NCBI RefSeq assembly: GCF_009696065.1
Contig: NZ_VUMS01000001.1
Span: forward strand, 1 to 64,000
Direction: 5' to 3'
DNA: 64,000 nt
DNA from: Oliverpabstia intestinalis
GTDB lineage: Bacteria; Bacillota; Clostridia; Lachnospirales; Lachnospiraceae
The notes under the pieces are model-generated. The model had not been told where the DNA came from and did no database searches. It was given only the letters and a program-made list of their open reading frames with translations. Every line of letters starts with the position of its first letter. Position 1 is the first letter of the stretch. A program made the position numbers and the translations under genes. Positions 32,511-40,907 of the stretch are shown piece after piece.

Positions 32511-34378
32511 GTATAAATTGCCGTGAAGATCTGTTGAACAGACAGGCAAAGGTAAATGAAGAAATCAAATCGTATACCTGTCGCGTTCTTGTCTGTTCCG
32601 GTACCGGCTGTATCGCATCCGGTGCTCAGAAAATTTATGAAGAAATGGAAATTCTGTGTCGGGATATCGATGGTGTTACCGTAGAGATGCAGAAAGATGT
32701 TCCGCATATCGGTGTGATCAAAACCGGTTGTCAGGGTCTGTGTGAACTGGGACCTCTGATGCGTATCGAACCATATAACTATCAGTATGTACATGTACAG
32801 CCGGAAGACTGTAAAGAGATCGTGGAGCGCACGATCCTGGAAGGACAGCCGGTAGAGAGACTGTTCTACCGTGATCATGAGACCGTCTGTCCGCATCCGG
32901 ACGATATTCCGTTCCTGAATCAGCAGACACGTATCGTTCTGGAAAACTGTGGAAAGATCGACGCAGAGTCGATTGACGAATATATCGCAGCCGGTGGATA
33001 TCAGGCACTGGCCAAAGCACTTGGCTCCATGACCCCGCAGGATGTTATCGAAGAAGTTACAAAATCAGGACTTCGTGGACGTGGCGGTGCGGGATTCCCT
33101 GCAGGAAAAAAATGGTCACAGGTAGCTCGTCAGAAAGAAAAAGTACGATATGTGGTGTGTAACGGTGATGAGGGTGATCCGGGTGCGTTCATGGATGGCT
33201 CTGTAATGGAAGGTGATCCGTATAAGATGATCGAAGGTATGACCATCGCCGCTTATGCAGTAGGTGCAGAAGACGGATATATCTACGTGCGTGCAGAGTA
33301 TCCATTATCCGTAAAACGTCTGCGCATGGCGATCGAACAGGCAGAGGCAAATGGTCTGTTAGGTGATCATATCCTTGGTTCGGATGTGAACTTCCATCTG
33401 CATATCAACCGTGGTGCAGGTGCTTTTGTATGTGGTGAGGGATCGGCTCTGACGGCATCCATCGAAGGAAACAGAGGTATGCCGCGTGTAAAACCACCGC
33501 GTACCGTTGAAAAAGGTCTGTGGGAAAAACCGACCGTGCTGAATAACGTAGAAACATATGCCAATGTACCGAAGATCATTCTGGAAGGTGCAGACTGGTT
33601 CCGTACCATCGGTACCGAGGGAAGCCCGGGAACAAAGACATTCTCTCTGACCGGTGCCATTGAAAATACCGGTCTGATCGAAGTACCTATGGGAACAACG
33701 CTTCGTCATATTATTTATGATATCGGCGGCGGACTCAAGAGTGGTGCTGCTTTCAAGGGCGTACAGATCGGCGGACCGTCCGGCGGATGTCTGATCCTGG
33801 ATCAGCTGGATGCGCCTCTGGACTTTGATTCGGTAAAGAAACTGGATGCCATCATGGGATCCGGTGGACTGGTAGTCATGGATGAAAACACCTGTATGGT
33901 AGAAGTAGCCCGTTTCTTTATGAACTTTACCCAGCGTGAAAGCTGTGGAAAATGTGTTCCGTGCCGAGAGGGAACCAAACGTATGCTGGAGATCCTGGAG
34001 CGGATCGTAGACGGCAAGGGTGAGATGTCAGATCTCGATGAGCTGGAAGAACTGGCGCACATGGTACAGAGTATGGCTCTGTGCGGTCTTGGAAAGAGTG
34101 CACCGCTTCCGGTCATCAGTACCCTGAACCGGTTCCGCGACGAATACGTTGAACATATCCGTGATAAAAAGTGCCACGCAAAAGTATGTACGGCTCTGCG
34201 TCAGTTCCATATCAATTCCGAGTTCTGTATCGGCTGTGGAAAATGTGCGAAGAACTGTCCGGCGGGAGCGATTACCGGAGCTATCAAGCATCCGCATCAG
34301 ATCGACAATAATCTGTGTATCAAGTGTGGTGCCTGTAAAGATAACTGTAACTTTAATGCAGTATATGTGGAAATGTAG
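32507..34378 (+). CDS. hndC: Electron-bifurcating [FeFe]-hydrogenase subunit, NuoF-like (HydB/HndC)
   Basis: A 623-residue flavoprotein that oxidises or reduces NAD(H) and is the seat of bifurcation. N-terminal thioredoxin-like [2Fe-2S] domain (CSGTGC and GCQGLCELGP), NuoF core with RGRGGAGFPAGKKW and GDEGDPGAFMD for FMN/NADH, the [4Fe-4S] motif ESCGKCVPCREG near 485, and two C-terminal ferredoxin motifs (CIGCGKCAKNCP and CIKCGACKDNC). This domain set distinguishes HydB/HndC from respiratory NuoF. Coupled to hndA by an ATGA overlap. Confidence 0.95.
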   Translation: MSINCREDLLNRQAKVNEEIKSYTCRVLVCSGTGCIASGAQKIYEEMEILCRDIDGVTVEMQKDVPHIGVIKTGCQGLCELGPLMRIEPYNYQYVHVQPEDCKEIVERTILEGQPVERLFYRDHETVCPHPDDIPFLNQQTRIVLENCGKIDAESIDEYIAAGGYQALAKALGSMTPQDVIEEVTKSGLRGRGGAGFPAGKKWSQVARQKEKVRYVVCNGDEGDPGAFMDGSVMEGDPYKMIEGMTIAAYAVGAEDGYIYVRAEYPLSVKRLRMAIEQAEANGLLGDHILGSDVNFHLHINRGAGAFVCGEGSALTASIEGNRGMPRVKPPRTVEKGLWEKPTVLNNVETYANVPKIILEGADWFRTIGTEGSPGTKTFSLTGAIENTGLIEVPMGTTLRHIIYDIGGGLKSGAAFKGVQIGGPSGGCLILDQLDAPLDFDSVKKLDAIMGSGGLVVMDENTCMVEVARFFMNFTQRESCGKCVPCREGTKRMLEILERIVDGKGEMSDLDELEELAHMVQSMALCGLGKSAPLPVISTLNRFRDEYVEHIRDKKCHAKVCTALRQFHINSEFCIGCGKCAKNCPAGAITGAIKHPHQIDNNLCIKCGACKDNCNFNAVYVEM

Positions 34379-34393
34379 GAAGGAGGGTGTCTT

Positions 34394-36085
34394 ATGAGTC
34401 ATATGATCATCGATGGAAGAAAAGTTGAATTTACGGATGAGAAAAATGTCCTGTCAGTGATCCGAAAGGCGGGTATCAATATCCCGACACTGTGTTACCA
34501 CTCCGAGCTTTCCACATTTGGTGCCTGTCGTCTGTGTACCGTGGAAGATGACAGAGGAAAGATGTTTGCATCCTGTTCGGAAGAGCCGAGAGACGGCATG
34601 GTGATCCATACCAATTCCGGACGTATCAGAAAATACAGAAAACTCATCGTGGAACTGCTTCTGGCAGCACACTGCCGTGACTGTACCACCTGTGTAAAGA
34701 GTGGAGAATGTGTTCTGCAGGAACTGGCACATCGTCTGGGGGTTGAAAATGTCCGGTTCCAGAATACGAGAGAACAGAGAGAACTGGATCTGAGTTCCCC
34801 GTCTCTGGTGAGAGATCCGAATAAATGTATCCTTTGTGGAAACTGTGTCCGCGCCTGTGAAGAACTGCAGGGTATCGGTGCTCTTGGATTTGCATTCCGT
34901 GGTACCGAAGCGATGGTTATGCCGGCATTTGACCGGAAGATTTCCACAACGGACTGTGTAAACTGTGGTCAGTGTAGAGTATTCTGTCCGACCGGAGCTA
35001 TTTCTATCCGAACCAATATGGATGAAGTGTGGGAAGCTCTGGCAGATCCGAATGTGCGCGTGGTAGCTCAGGTAGCACCGGCTGTCCGTGTTGCAGTGGG
35101 AGATCATTATGGTCTGACCAAAGGAAAAAGCGTGATGGGCAAGATCGTCAATGCCCTGCACCTGATGGGATTTGATGAAGTATACGATACTTCCTTCAGT
35201 GCGGATCTGACGATCATGGAAGAGAGTGCGGAGTTCCTTGACAGAATCAAAAAAGGAGAAAAACTTCCGTTACTGACTTCCTGCTGTCCGGCATGGGTCA
35301 AATTCGTAACCGATCAGTACAAAGATTATATTCCGAACCTGTCCACCTGCCGTTCTCCGCAGGGAATGCTTTCCGCAGTCATCAAAGAGTATTTCCGTGA
35401 TCCGGAGCATGCAAAGGGGAAGAAAACTGTTATGGTTTCCATCATGCCATGTACTGCGAAGAAGGCGGAAGCTGTTCGTCCGAATAGTTTTACCAAGGGA
35501 GAACAGGATACAGATATCGTTATCACAACCACAGAGCTGCTTCGTATGATCGACAACTTTGGTATCAAATTCTCGCTTCTTGAACCGGAAGCCTGTGATA
35601 TGCCGTTTGGATTTGGTTCCGGCGGCGGTGTGATCTTCGGTGTAACCGGTGGTGTGACTGAGGCGGTTCTTCGTCGTCTGACCAAAGACCACAGCAAGGA
35701 AGCGATGCATGAGATCGCAGAAAGCGGTGTCCGTGGAGACGAAGGTATCAAAGAGTTCTCTGTAGATTATCAGGGAACCGAAATCAAGATCTGTGTAGCC
35801 AGTGGGCTTGCCAATGCGAGAAAAGTTATGGATCAGGTAAAGAACGGAGAAAAAGAATATCATCTGATCGAAATCATGGCCTGTCGTCGTGGCTGTATCA
35901 TGGGAGGCGGACAGCCGACCAGAGCCGGTGACAGAACAAAATCACTCCGTGCGAAAGGTCTGTACAACGCAGATAATACAACGATCATCAAGAAATCCGA
36001 TGAGAACCCGCTGGTTCAGGAACTGTACGCCGGATTATTAAAAGGCAAAGAACATGAACTGTTACATAACGAAAGTTATGAATAA
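34394..36085 (+). CDS. hndD: Electron-bifurcating [FeFe]-hydrogenase catalytic subunit (HydA/HndD)
   Basis: A 563-residue catalytic subunit. Order: plant-type [2Fe-2S] domain (Cys in LCYHS, GACRLC), His-ligated [4Fe-4S] (HCRDCTTCVKSGEC), two ferredoxin clusters (CILCGNCVRAC, CVNCGQCRVFC) and the H-cluster domain from about 210. H-cluster signatures: TSCCPAW (L1), MPCTAKK (L2) and EIMACRRGCIMGGGQ (L3). TSCCP and MPCTAKK are those of group A hydrogenases. RBS AGGAGGG. 15 bases after hndC, end of the trimer operon. Confidence 0.96.
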   Translation: MSHMIIDGRKVEFTDEKNVLSVIRKAGINIPTLCYHSELSTFGACRLCTVEDDRGKMFASCSEEPRDGMVIHTNSGRIRKYRKLIVELLLAAHCRDCTTCVKSGECVLQELAHRLGVENVRFQNTREQRELDLSSPSLVRDPNKCILCGNCVRACEELQGIGALGFAFRGTEAMVMPAFDRKISTTDCVNCGQCRVFCPTGAISIRTNMDEVWEALADPNVRVVAQVAPAVRVAVGDHYGLTKGKSVMGKIVNALHLMGFDEVYDTSFSADLTIMEESAEFLDRIKKGEKLPLLTSCCPAWVKFVTDQYKDYIPNLSTCRSPQGMLSAVIKEYFRDPEHAKGKKTVMVSIMPCTAKKAEAVRPNSFTKGEQDTDIVITTTELLRMIDNFGIKFSLLEPEACDMPFGFGSGGGVIFGVTGGVTEAVLRRLTKDHSKEAMHEIAESGVRGDEGIKEFSVDYQGTEIKICVASGLANARKVMDQVKNGEKEYHLIEIMACRRGCIMGGGQPTRAGDRTKSLRAKGLYNADNTTIIKKSDENPLVQELYAGLLKGKEHELLHNESYE

Positions 36086-36158
36086 ACTGGTATCATAATA
36101 TTATAGGAAAACTCCTGGAACTATTCCGTATTTGCATAGGTAGATGTAGGCGGAACTA

Positions 36159-36187
36159 TTGAATTCTGACAGGGTGAATGCTATCAT
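36159..36187 (+). promoter_or_regulatory. Promoter before the second hydrogenase-like gene
   Basis: -35 TTGAAT (36159-36164), 17-base spacer, -10 TATCAT (36182-36187), 63 bases before the start codon. It suggests separate transcription from the trimer operon. Confidence 0.6.
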
Positions 36188-36250
36188 TTTTAAGAGTACT
36201 ATCAAAAAGAAAACCTATGAAAAATGTATAACGGAAGATCAGGAGGAAAA

Positions 36251-37771
36251 ATGAGAGGACTGTATTCATCCAAGACAGAAATCAGACACAAAATATTTAC
36301 GGAGATTGCCCGTATGGCATACGAAGAGCAATCTCCGGAGGAGGTACTGGAAGAACTTCCATATAAGATCATCCCGGGAGAGGTTGCAACTTACAGAGAC
36401 AGTATTTTTCTGGAGCGGGCAGTCGTTGGTGAGCGTCTGCGTGTGGCAATGGGAATGTCGCTGAGAAAAATCACAGAGCATGCGCCAATCTCCAAAGGTG
36501 TGGAACCCAGTATTATAGAAGAAAAATATTACGAACCGCCGCTTATCAATGTGATCAAATTCGCCTGCAATGCCTGTCCGGAGAAGAGAGTCATGACAAC
36601 AGAAGGATGTCAGGGCTGTCTGGAACATCCATGCGTGGAGGTCTGTCCGAAGAAGGCTGTCCATATGGAAGGTGGAAGATCTCATATTGATGAGTCTTCA
36701 TGTATCAAATGTGGAAAGTGCGTGGAAGCCTGTCCGTATAATGCGATCATCAAACAGGAGCGTCCATGTACAAAAGCATGCGGAATGAATGCGATTGGTT
36801 CCGATGAATATGGAAGAGCGGAGATCGATCAGGAGAAATGTGTATCCTGCGGTCAGTGTCTGGTAAGCTGTCCGTTCAGTGCCATTGTGGATAAGGGGCA
36901 GATTTTTCAGACGATCATGGCGATAAAGAGTGAGACACCGGTTTATGCGATTCTTGCGCCGGCGATCGCAGGTCAGTTCCAGGATATGAAAAATACAAAG
37001 ATCCGTGGCGCTTTTCAGGCACTGGGATTTACCGATGTGAGAGAAGTTGCGATCGGAGCGGATCTGTGTACGGTGGAAGAAGCAAAGGATTTTCTGGAAG
37101 AAGTTCCGGAAAAACTGCCGTTCATGGCAACATCCTGTTGCCCGTCCTGGTCTATGATGGCGAAAAAACTGTTCCCGGAACAGGCAAAATGCATTTCCAT
37201 GGCGCTGACGCCGATGGTTCTGACTGCGCGACTGATCAAACAGAAAGAACCGGACTGCAAGATCGTCTTTGTTGGTCCGTGTGCAGCGAAAAAACTGGAG
37301 GCAAGCCGGAAGAGTATCCGCAGTTATGTGGATTTTGTATTGACATTTGAGGAAGTTGCCGGAATGTTTGATGCGAAAGGTGTGGACTGGAAGGATATTC
37401 CGGAAGGCGAACCTTTATTCCGTGCAAGTGCAGATGGACGCGGTTTTGCAGTCAGCGGAGGGGTTGCACAGGCTGTCGTACATGCGGTAAAACGGATCGA
37501 TCCGGAACGGGAAGTCAAAGTGGTCAATGCAGAAGGTCTGCAGAACTGCAAGAAGATGCTCCAGATGGCGAAAGCCGGTAAGTACAATGGCTATCTGCTG
37601 GAAGGAATGGCATGTCCTGGAGGATGTGTGGCCGGAGCAGGTACGCTGCAGGTGGTAAAGAAAGCAGCAGCAGCGCTGGAAAAGATGAAAGGTGAAGCGT
37701 CCTTTACAGAATCTTCCGACTCCAAATATCAGTCAAGACTGGAGAGTCTGGAAAAGTTTGATGTGGAATAA
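36251..37771 (+). CDS. Group B-type monomeric [FeFe]-hydrogenase
   Basis: A 506-residue protein with an N-terminal domain of unknown role (about 1-95), a ferredoxin-like region with many cysteines (CNACPEK, CQGCLEHPCVEVCP, CIKCGKCVEACP, CVSCGQCLVSCP, about 100-215) and a C-terminal H-cluster domain. The active-site motifs are TSCCPSW (L1), GPCAAKK (L2) and EGMACPGGCVAGAG (L3). The L2 and L3 forms match the poorly studied group B (M2/M3-like) enzymes rather than the bifurcating type. ATG 36251 follows AGGAGGAAAA; an upstream in-frame ATG at 36224 overlaps it. Partner and physiological role are unknown; its neighbours are regulatory and maturation genes. Confidence 0.88.
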   Translation: MRGLYSSKTEIRHKIFTEIARMAYEEQSPEEVLEELPYKIIPGEVATYRDSIFLERAVVGERLRVAMGMSLRKITEHAPISKGVEPSIIEEKYYEPPLINVIKFACNACPEKRVMTTEGCQGCLEHPCVEVCPKKAVHMEGGRSHIDESSCIKCGKCVEACPYNAIIKQERPCTKACGMNAIGSDEYGRAEIDQEKCVSCGQCLVSCPFSAIVDKGQIFQTIMAIKSETPVYAILAPAIAGQFQDMKNTKIRGAFQALGFTDVREVAIGADLCTVEEAKDFLEEVPEKLPFMATSCCPSWSMMAKKLFPEQAKCISMALTPMVLTARLIKQKEPDCKIVFVGPCAAKKLEASRKSIRSYVDFVLTFEEVAGMFDAKGVDWKDIPEGEPLFRASADGRGFAVSGGVAQAVVHAVKRIDPEREVKVVNAEGLQNCKKMLQMAKAGKYNGYLLEGMACPGGCVAGAGTLQVVKKAAAALEKMKGEASFTESSDSKYQSRLESLEKFDVE

Positions 37772-37788
37772 CATACAGATACTACAGC

Positions 37789-37818
37789 TACAGAGAGCAG
37801 AATTTTCTGCTCTCTGTA
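37789..37818 (+). promoter_or_regulatory. Intergenic hairpin after the group B hydrogenase gene
   Basis: TACAGAGAGCAGAA pairs exactly with TTCTGCTCTCTGTA around a 2-base loop. No T-run follows, so it may stabilise the upstream mRNA end or limit readthrough to the maturase genes. Confidence 0.65.
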
Positions 37819-37868
37819 TTGAAAAGAAGCAGGCACAGAAAGTGCAGATATAAGGGAGTGAGTGGAAC

Positions 37869-38108
37869 ATGAACAGAATTGCCGTGATTGGAATTATCGT
37901 GGAAGAACCACAGGAAGTCGAGAAACTCAACCAGCTGCTTCATGAATATGGAAGTTATATTATAGGAAGAATGGGGATTCCCTACCGGGAGAGAAAGATC
38001 CATGTGATCAGCATCGCGATGGATGCGCCACAGGATACGATCAATGCCCTGACCGGCAAGATCGGAAGACTGGAAGGAATCTCGGCAAAAGCAGTTTACT
38101 CGAAATAG
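37869..38108 (+). CDS. TM1266-type iron-only hydrogenase system regulator
   Basis: A 79-residue protein with the beta-alpha-beta ferredoxin-like/ACT fold of the TM1266 family (starts MNRIAVIGIIVEEP, later YIIGRMGIPYRERKIHVISI and DAPQDTINALTGKIGRL). This family is found almost only beside [FeFe]-hydrogenase maturation genes and is presumed regulatory; the ligand is not known. GGGAGTGAGTGGAAC precedes ATG. Ten bases before hydE, clearly one operon. Confidence 0.9.
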   Translation: MNRIAVIGIIVEEPQEVEKLNQLLHEYGSYIIGRMGIPYRERKIHVISIAMDAPQDTINALTGKIGRLEGISAKAVYSK

Positions 38109-38117
38109 GAGACATGC

Positions 38118-39164
38118 ATGAACAGAGACATACTGAGTAAGATCGAACAAGAGCAGATGATCAGCCGTGAGGAGCTGGAAGAACTGCTGACGACAACCGA
38201 TCAGGAACTGATCGAGGAACTGTACCGGCGGGCGAGAGCGACAGCCGGGAAATATTATGGAAAAGAGATCTACCTGAGGGGGCTGATCGAATTTACCAAT
38301 TATTGCAAAAATAACTGTTATTACTGTGGAATCCGCTGTGGCAATGAAAAAGCGGAGAGATATCGGCTGACCATGGATCAGATCCTCTCGTGCTGTGAAA
38401 GCGGATGGGAACTGGGTTTTCGGACCTTTGTACTCCAGGGAGGAGAAGATCCTTATTATACCGATGAGCGGATTTGTACGATTACAAAAGAAATCAAGAA
38501 ACGATATCCGGACTGTGCGGTGACGTTATCGATCGGAGAGAAAGAACGGGCAAGCTATCAGGCGTATTTTGACGCGGGGGCTGACAGGTATCTGCTTCGG
38601 CATGAGACGGCAGATGAAGTGCATTATCAGAAACTTCATCCGTCACAGATGTCACTGGCACACAGAAAAGAGTGTCTGAGGGAACTGAAGGAGATCGGAT
38701 ATCAGACAGGGTGTGGCTTTATGGTAGGATCGCCGGGACAGACGCTGGATACCTTATATGAGGATCTGGTGTTTATCAAAGAACTCCAACCGGAGATGGT
38801 GGGAATCGGACCGTTTATTCCCCATCAGGATACCCCATTTGCAGAAGAAAAGGCAGGAACGCTGGAAGATACCTTACGGCTTCTGGCAATCATCCGGCTG
38901 ATTCATCCGATGGTACTGTTGCCATCCACCACTGCACTCGGAACGATCCATCCGATGGGAAGAGAAAAGGGTATTCTGGCAGGAGCCAACGTGGTGATGC
39001 CAAACCTGTCACCGATTCAGGTGAGGGACAAATACCAGCTGTATGACAATAAAATCTGTACGGGCGAAGAAGCGGCAGAGTGCCGCGGCTGTCTGGAACG
39101 GCGCATAGCTGCGATTGGTTATCAGTGTGTGACAGATCGCGGAGACAGTGCAATGTGCCGATGA
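38118..39164 (+). CDS. hydE: [FeFe]-hydrogenase maturase HydE (radical SAM)
   Basis: A 348-residue radical SAM enzyme that helps build the azadithiolate-bridged diiron subcluster. SAM-cluster motif CKNNCYYC gives Cys63, Cys67 and Cys70; GGEDPYYTDE follows the first strands as in HydE. TIM-barrel length is standard. TAGGAGACATGC precedes ATG 38118. Its TGA overlaps the ATG of a small ORF. Confidence 0.95.
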   Translation: MNRDILSKIEQEQMISREELEELLTTTDQELIEELYRRARATAGKYYGKEIYLRGLIEFTNYCKNNCYYCGIRCGNEKAERYRLTMDQILSCCESGWELGFRTFVLQGGEDPYYTDERICTITKEIKKRYPDCAVTLSIGEKERASYQAYFDAGADRYLLRHETADEVHYQKLHPSQMSLAHRKECLRELKEIGYQTGCGFMVGSPGQTLDTLYEDLVFIKELQPEMVGIGPFIPHQDTPFAEEKAGTLEDTLRLLAIIRLIHPMVLLPSTTALGTIHPMGREKGILAGANVVMPNLSPIQVRDKYQLYDNKICTGEEAAECRGCLERRIAAIGYQCVTDRGDSAMCR

Positions 39165-39250
39165 AAAACAAGAAAGAAATACTAATTGGGAAGATTGCGG
39201 AAATCTGTCTGCGGGATCCGAATGGAATCACAGAAGACCCGGCAGCCTGA
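39161..39250 (+). CDS. Small ORF (29 aa) between hydE and hydG
   Basis: ATG 39161 overlaps the hydE stop in an ATGA arrangement and opens 29 codons beginning MKNKKEILIG, then KIAEICLRDP and ending EDPAA. No known family is recognised. The coupled start, in-frame length that fills the otherwise unexplained gap to hydG, and a charged/helical composition argue that it may be translated. The hydG ribosome site follows its stop. It could also be chance sequence. Confidence 0.45.
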   Translation: MKNKKEILIGKIAEICLRDPNGITEDPAA

Positions 39251-39275
39251 CCAAAAAGAAAGGAAGAGAGACGTT

Positions 39276-40697
39276 ATGTATAATCCGAAATCGTTAAAAG
39301 CCGAGGAATTTATCTCAGATGAAGAGATCAGAGAGACCCTGGCTTATGCAGATGCAAATAAAGATAATATAGAACTGATTGACCAGATCCTTGCGAAAGC
39401 AAAGGAATGCAAAGGACTGACACACAGAGAGGCTTCTGTGTTGCTGGCCTGTGAGATGCCGGACAAGATTCAGGAAATGTATGAACTTGCGGCAGAGATT
39501 AAAAAAGAATTTTACGGAAACCGGATCGTGCTTTTTGCACCGTTGTATCTGTCCAATTACTGTATCAACGGCTGTGTATACTGTCCGTATCATAAAAAGA
39601 ATACACATATCGCCCGGAAAAAACTGACCCAGGAAGAGATTGTAAAAGAAGTGACAGCTCTGCAGGATATGGGACATAAACGACTGGCGATCGAGGCAGG
39701 AGAAGATCCGGAAAACAATCCGATCGAATATATTCTGGAATCTATCAAAACGATTTACAGTATCAAACATAAAAACGGAGCCATCCGCCGTGTGAACGTA
39801 AATATTGCGGCGACCACCGTGGAAAATTATCGAAAATTAAAAGAAGCCGGAATCGGAACTTATATTCTGTTCCAGGAAACATATCACAAAAAGAGCTACG
39901 AAGAACTGCATCCGAAGGGACCGAAACACAACTATGCATATCATACCGAAGCCATGGACCGTGCGATGGAAGGTGGTATCGATGATGTGGGTCTTGGTGT
40001 GCTGTTTGGACTGGAGCTTTATCGTTATGAATTTGCGGGGCTTTTGATGCACGCAGAACATCTGGAAGCTGTACACGGTGTGGGACCGCATACGATCAGT
40101 GTACCACGTATCAAACATGCGGACGATATCGATCCAACGGTATTTGATAACAGTATCAGTGATGACATTTTTGCAAAAATCTGCGCGCTGATCCGTATCG
40201 CAGTGCCGTATACCGGTATGATCATCTCTACCAGAGAGAGTCAGGCAGTTCGTGAAAAAGTACTTCCGTTGGGTGTCTCTCAGATCAGTGGTGCGTCAAA
40301 GACGAGTGTTGGTGGATACGATACACCGGAGACGGAAGATGAAGTGACTTCCGCACAGTTTGATGTCAGTGACCAGAGGACATTGGATGAGATCGTACGG
40401 TGGTTAATGGAGATGGGAGATATCCCGAGTTTCTGTACTGCCTGCTACCGCGCCGGAAGAACCGGCGACCGTTTTATGTCCCTGTGCAAGAGCAAACAGA
40501 TCCTCAACTGTTGTCATCCGAATGCACTGATGACATTGATGGAGTATCTCCAGGATTATGCTTCACCAAAGACAAAAGAAATCGGTATGAAACTGATCGA
40601 AAAAGAACTGGACAATATCCCGAGTGAGAAAGTCCGCAGAATCGCAGAAGAACACCTGCGGGATATCGAAAACGGACAGAGAGATTTCCGGTTCTAA
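39276..40697 (+). CDS. hydG: [FeFe]-hydrogenase maturase HydG (tyrosine-cleaving radical SAM)
   Basis: A 473-residue radical SAM enzyme that cleaves tyrosine to make the CO and cyanide ligands of the H-cluster. SAM motif CINGCVYC gives Cys96, Cys100 and Cys103. The C-terminal cluster motif CTACYRAGRTGDRFMSLC, which binds the auxiliary Fe-S cluster, separates HydG from ThiH. ATG 39276 has GGAAGAGAG upstream and gives the usual N-terminus (MYNPKSLKAEEFI). Followed by a 210-base gap with a hairpin before hydF. Confidence 0.96.
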   Translation: MYNPKSLKAEEFISDEEIRETLAYADANKDNIELIDQILAKAKECKGLTHREASVLLACEMPDKIQEMYELAAEIKKEFYGNRIVLFAPLYLSNYCINGCVYCPYHKKNTHIARKKLTQEEIVKEVTALQDMGHKRLAIEAGEDPENNPIEYILESIKTIYSIKHKNGAIRRVNVNIAATTVENYRKLKEAGIGTYILFQETYHKKSYEELHPKGPKHNYAYHTEAMDRAMEGGIDDVGLGVLFGLELYRYEFAGLLMHAEHLEAVHGVGPHTISVPRIKHADDIDPTVFDNSISDDIFAKICALIRIAVPYTGMIISTRESQAVREKVLPLGVSQISGASKTSVGGYDTPETEDEVTSAQFDVSDQRTLDEIVRWLMEMGDIPSFCTACYRAGRTGDRFMSLCKSKQILNCCHPNALMTLMEYLQDYASPKTKEIGMKLIEKELDNIPSEKVRRIAEEHLRDIENGQRDFRF

Positions 40698-40731
40698 AAA
40701 GAAAAAATGGCTGTCACAGCCGGGGAATATG

Positions 40732-40779
40732 ACACAGCAGACAACAACTGCAAAGGCGCAGGGTTTGTTTGCTGTGTCT
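40732..40779 (+). promoter_or_regulatory. Hairpin between hydG and hydF
   Basis: GACACAGCA pairs with TGCTGTGTC and extends imperfectly inward; a T-containing but broken run follows. A weak terminator or processing hairpin. No clear promoter for hydF was found in the rest of the gap. Confidence 0.5.
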
Positions 40780-40907
40780 GTTATGTTATGGAGACAATGA
40801 GCCAAAGACCATAATGGAAGAACAGAAATAATCATAATGAAATTAGTTTACATAAAGTGAAAAATAAATATCGAAGTGACAAAAAAGAAACAAAAGGAGG
40901 AACACAG

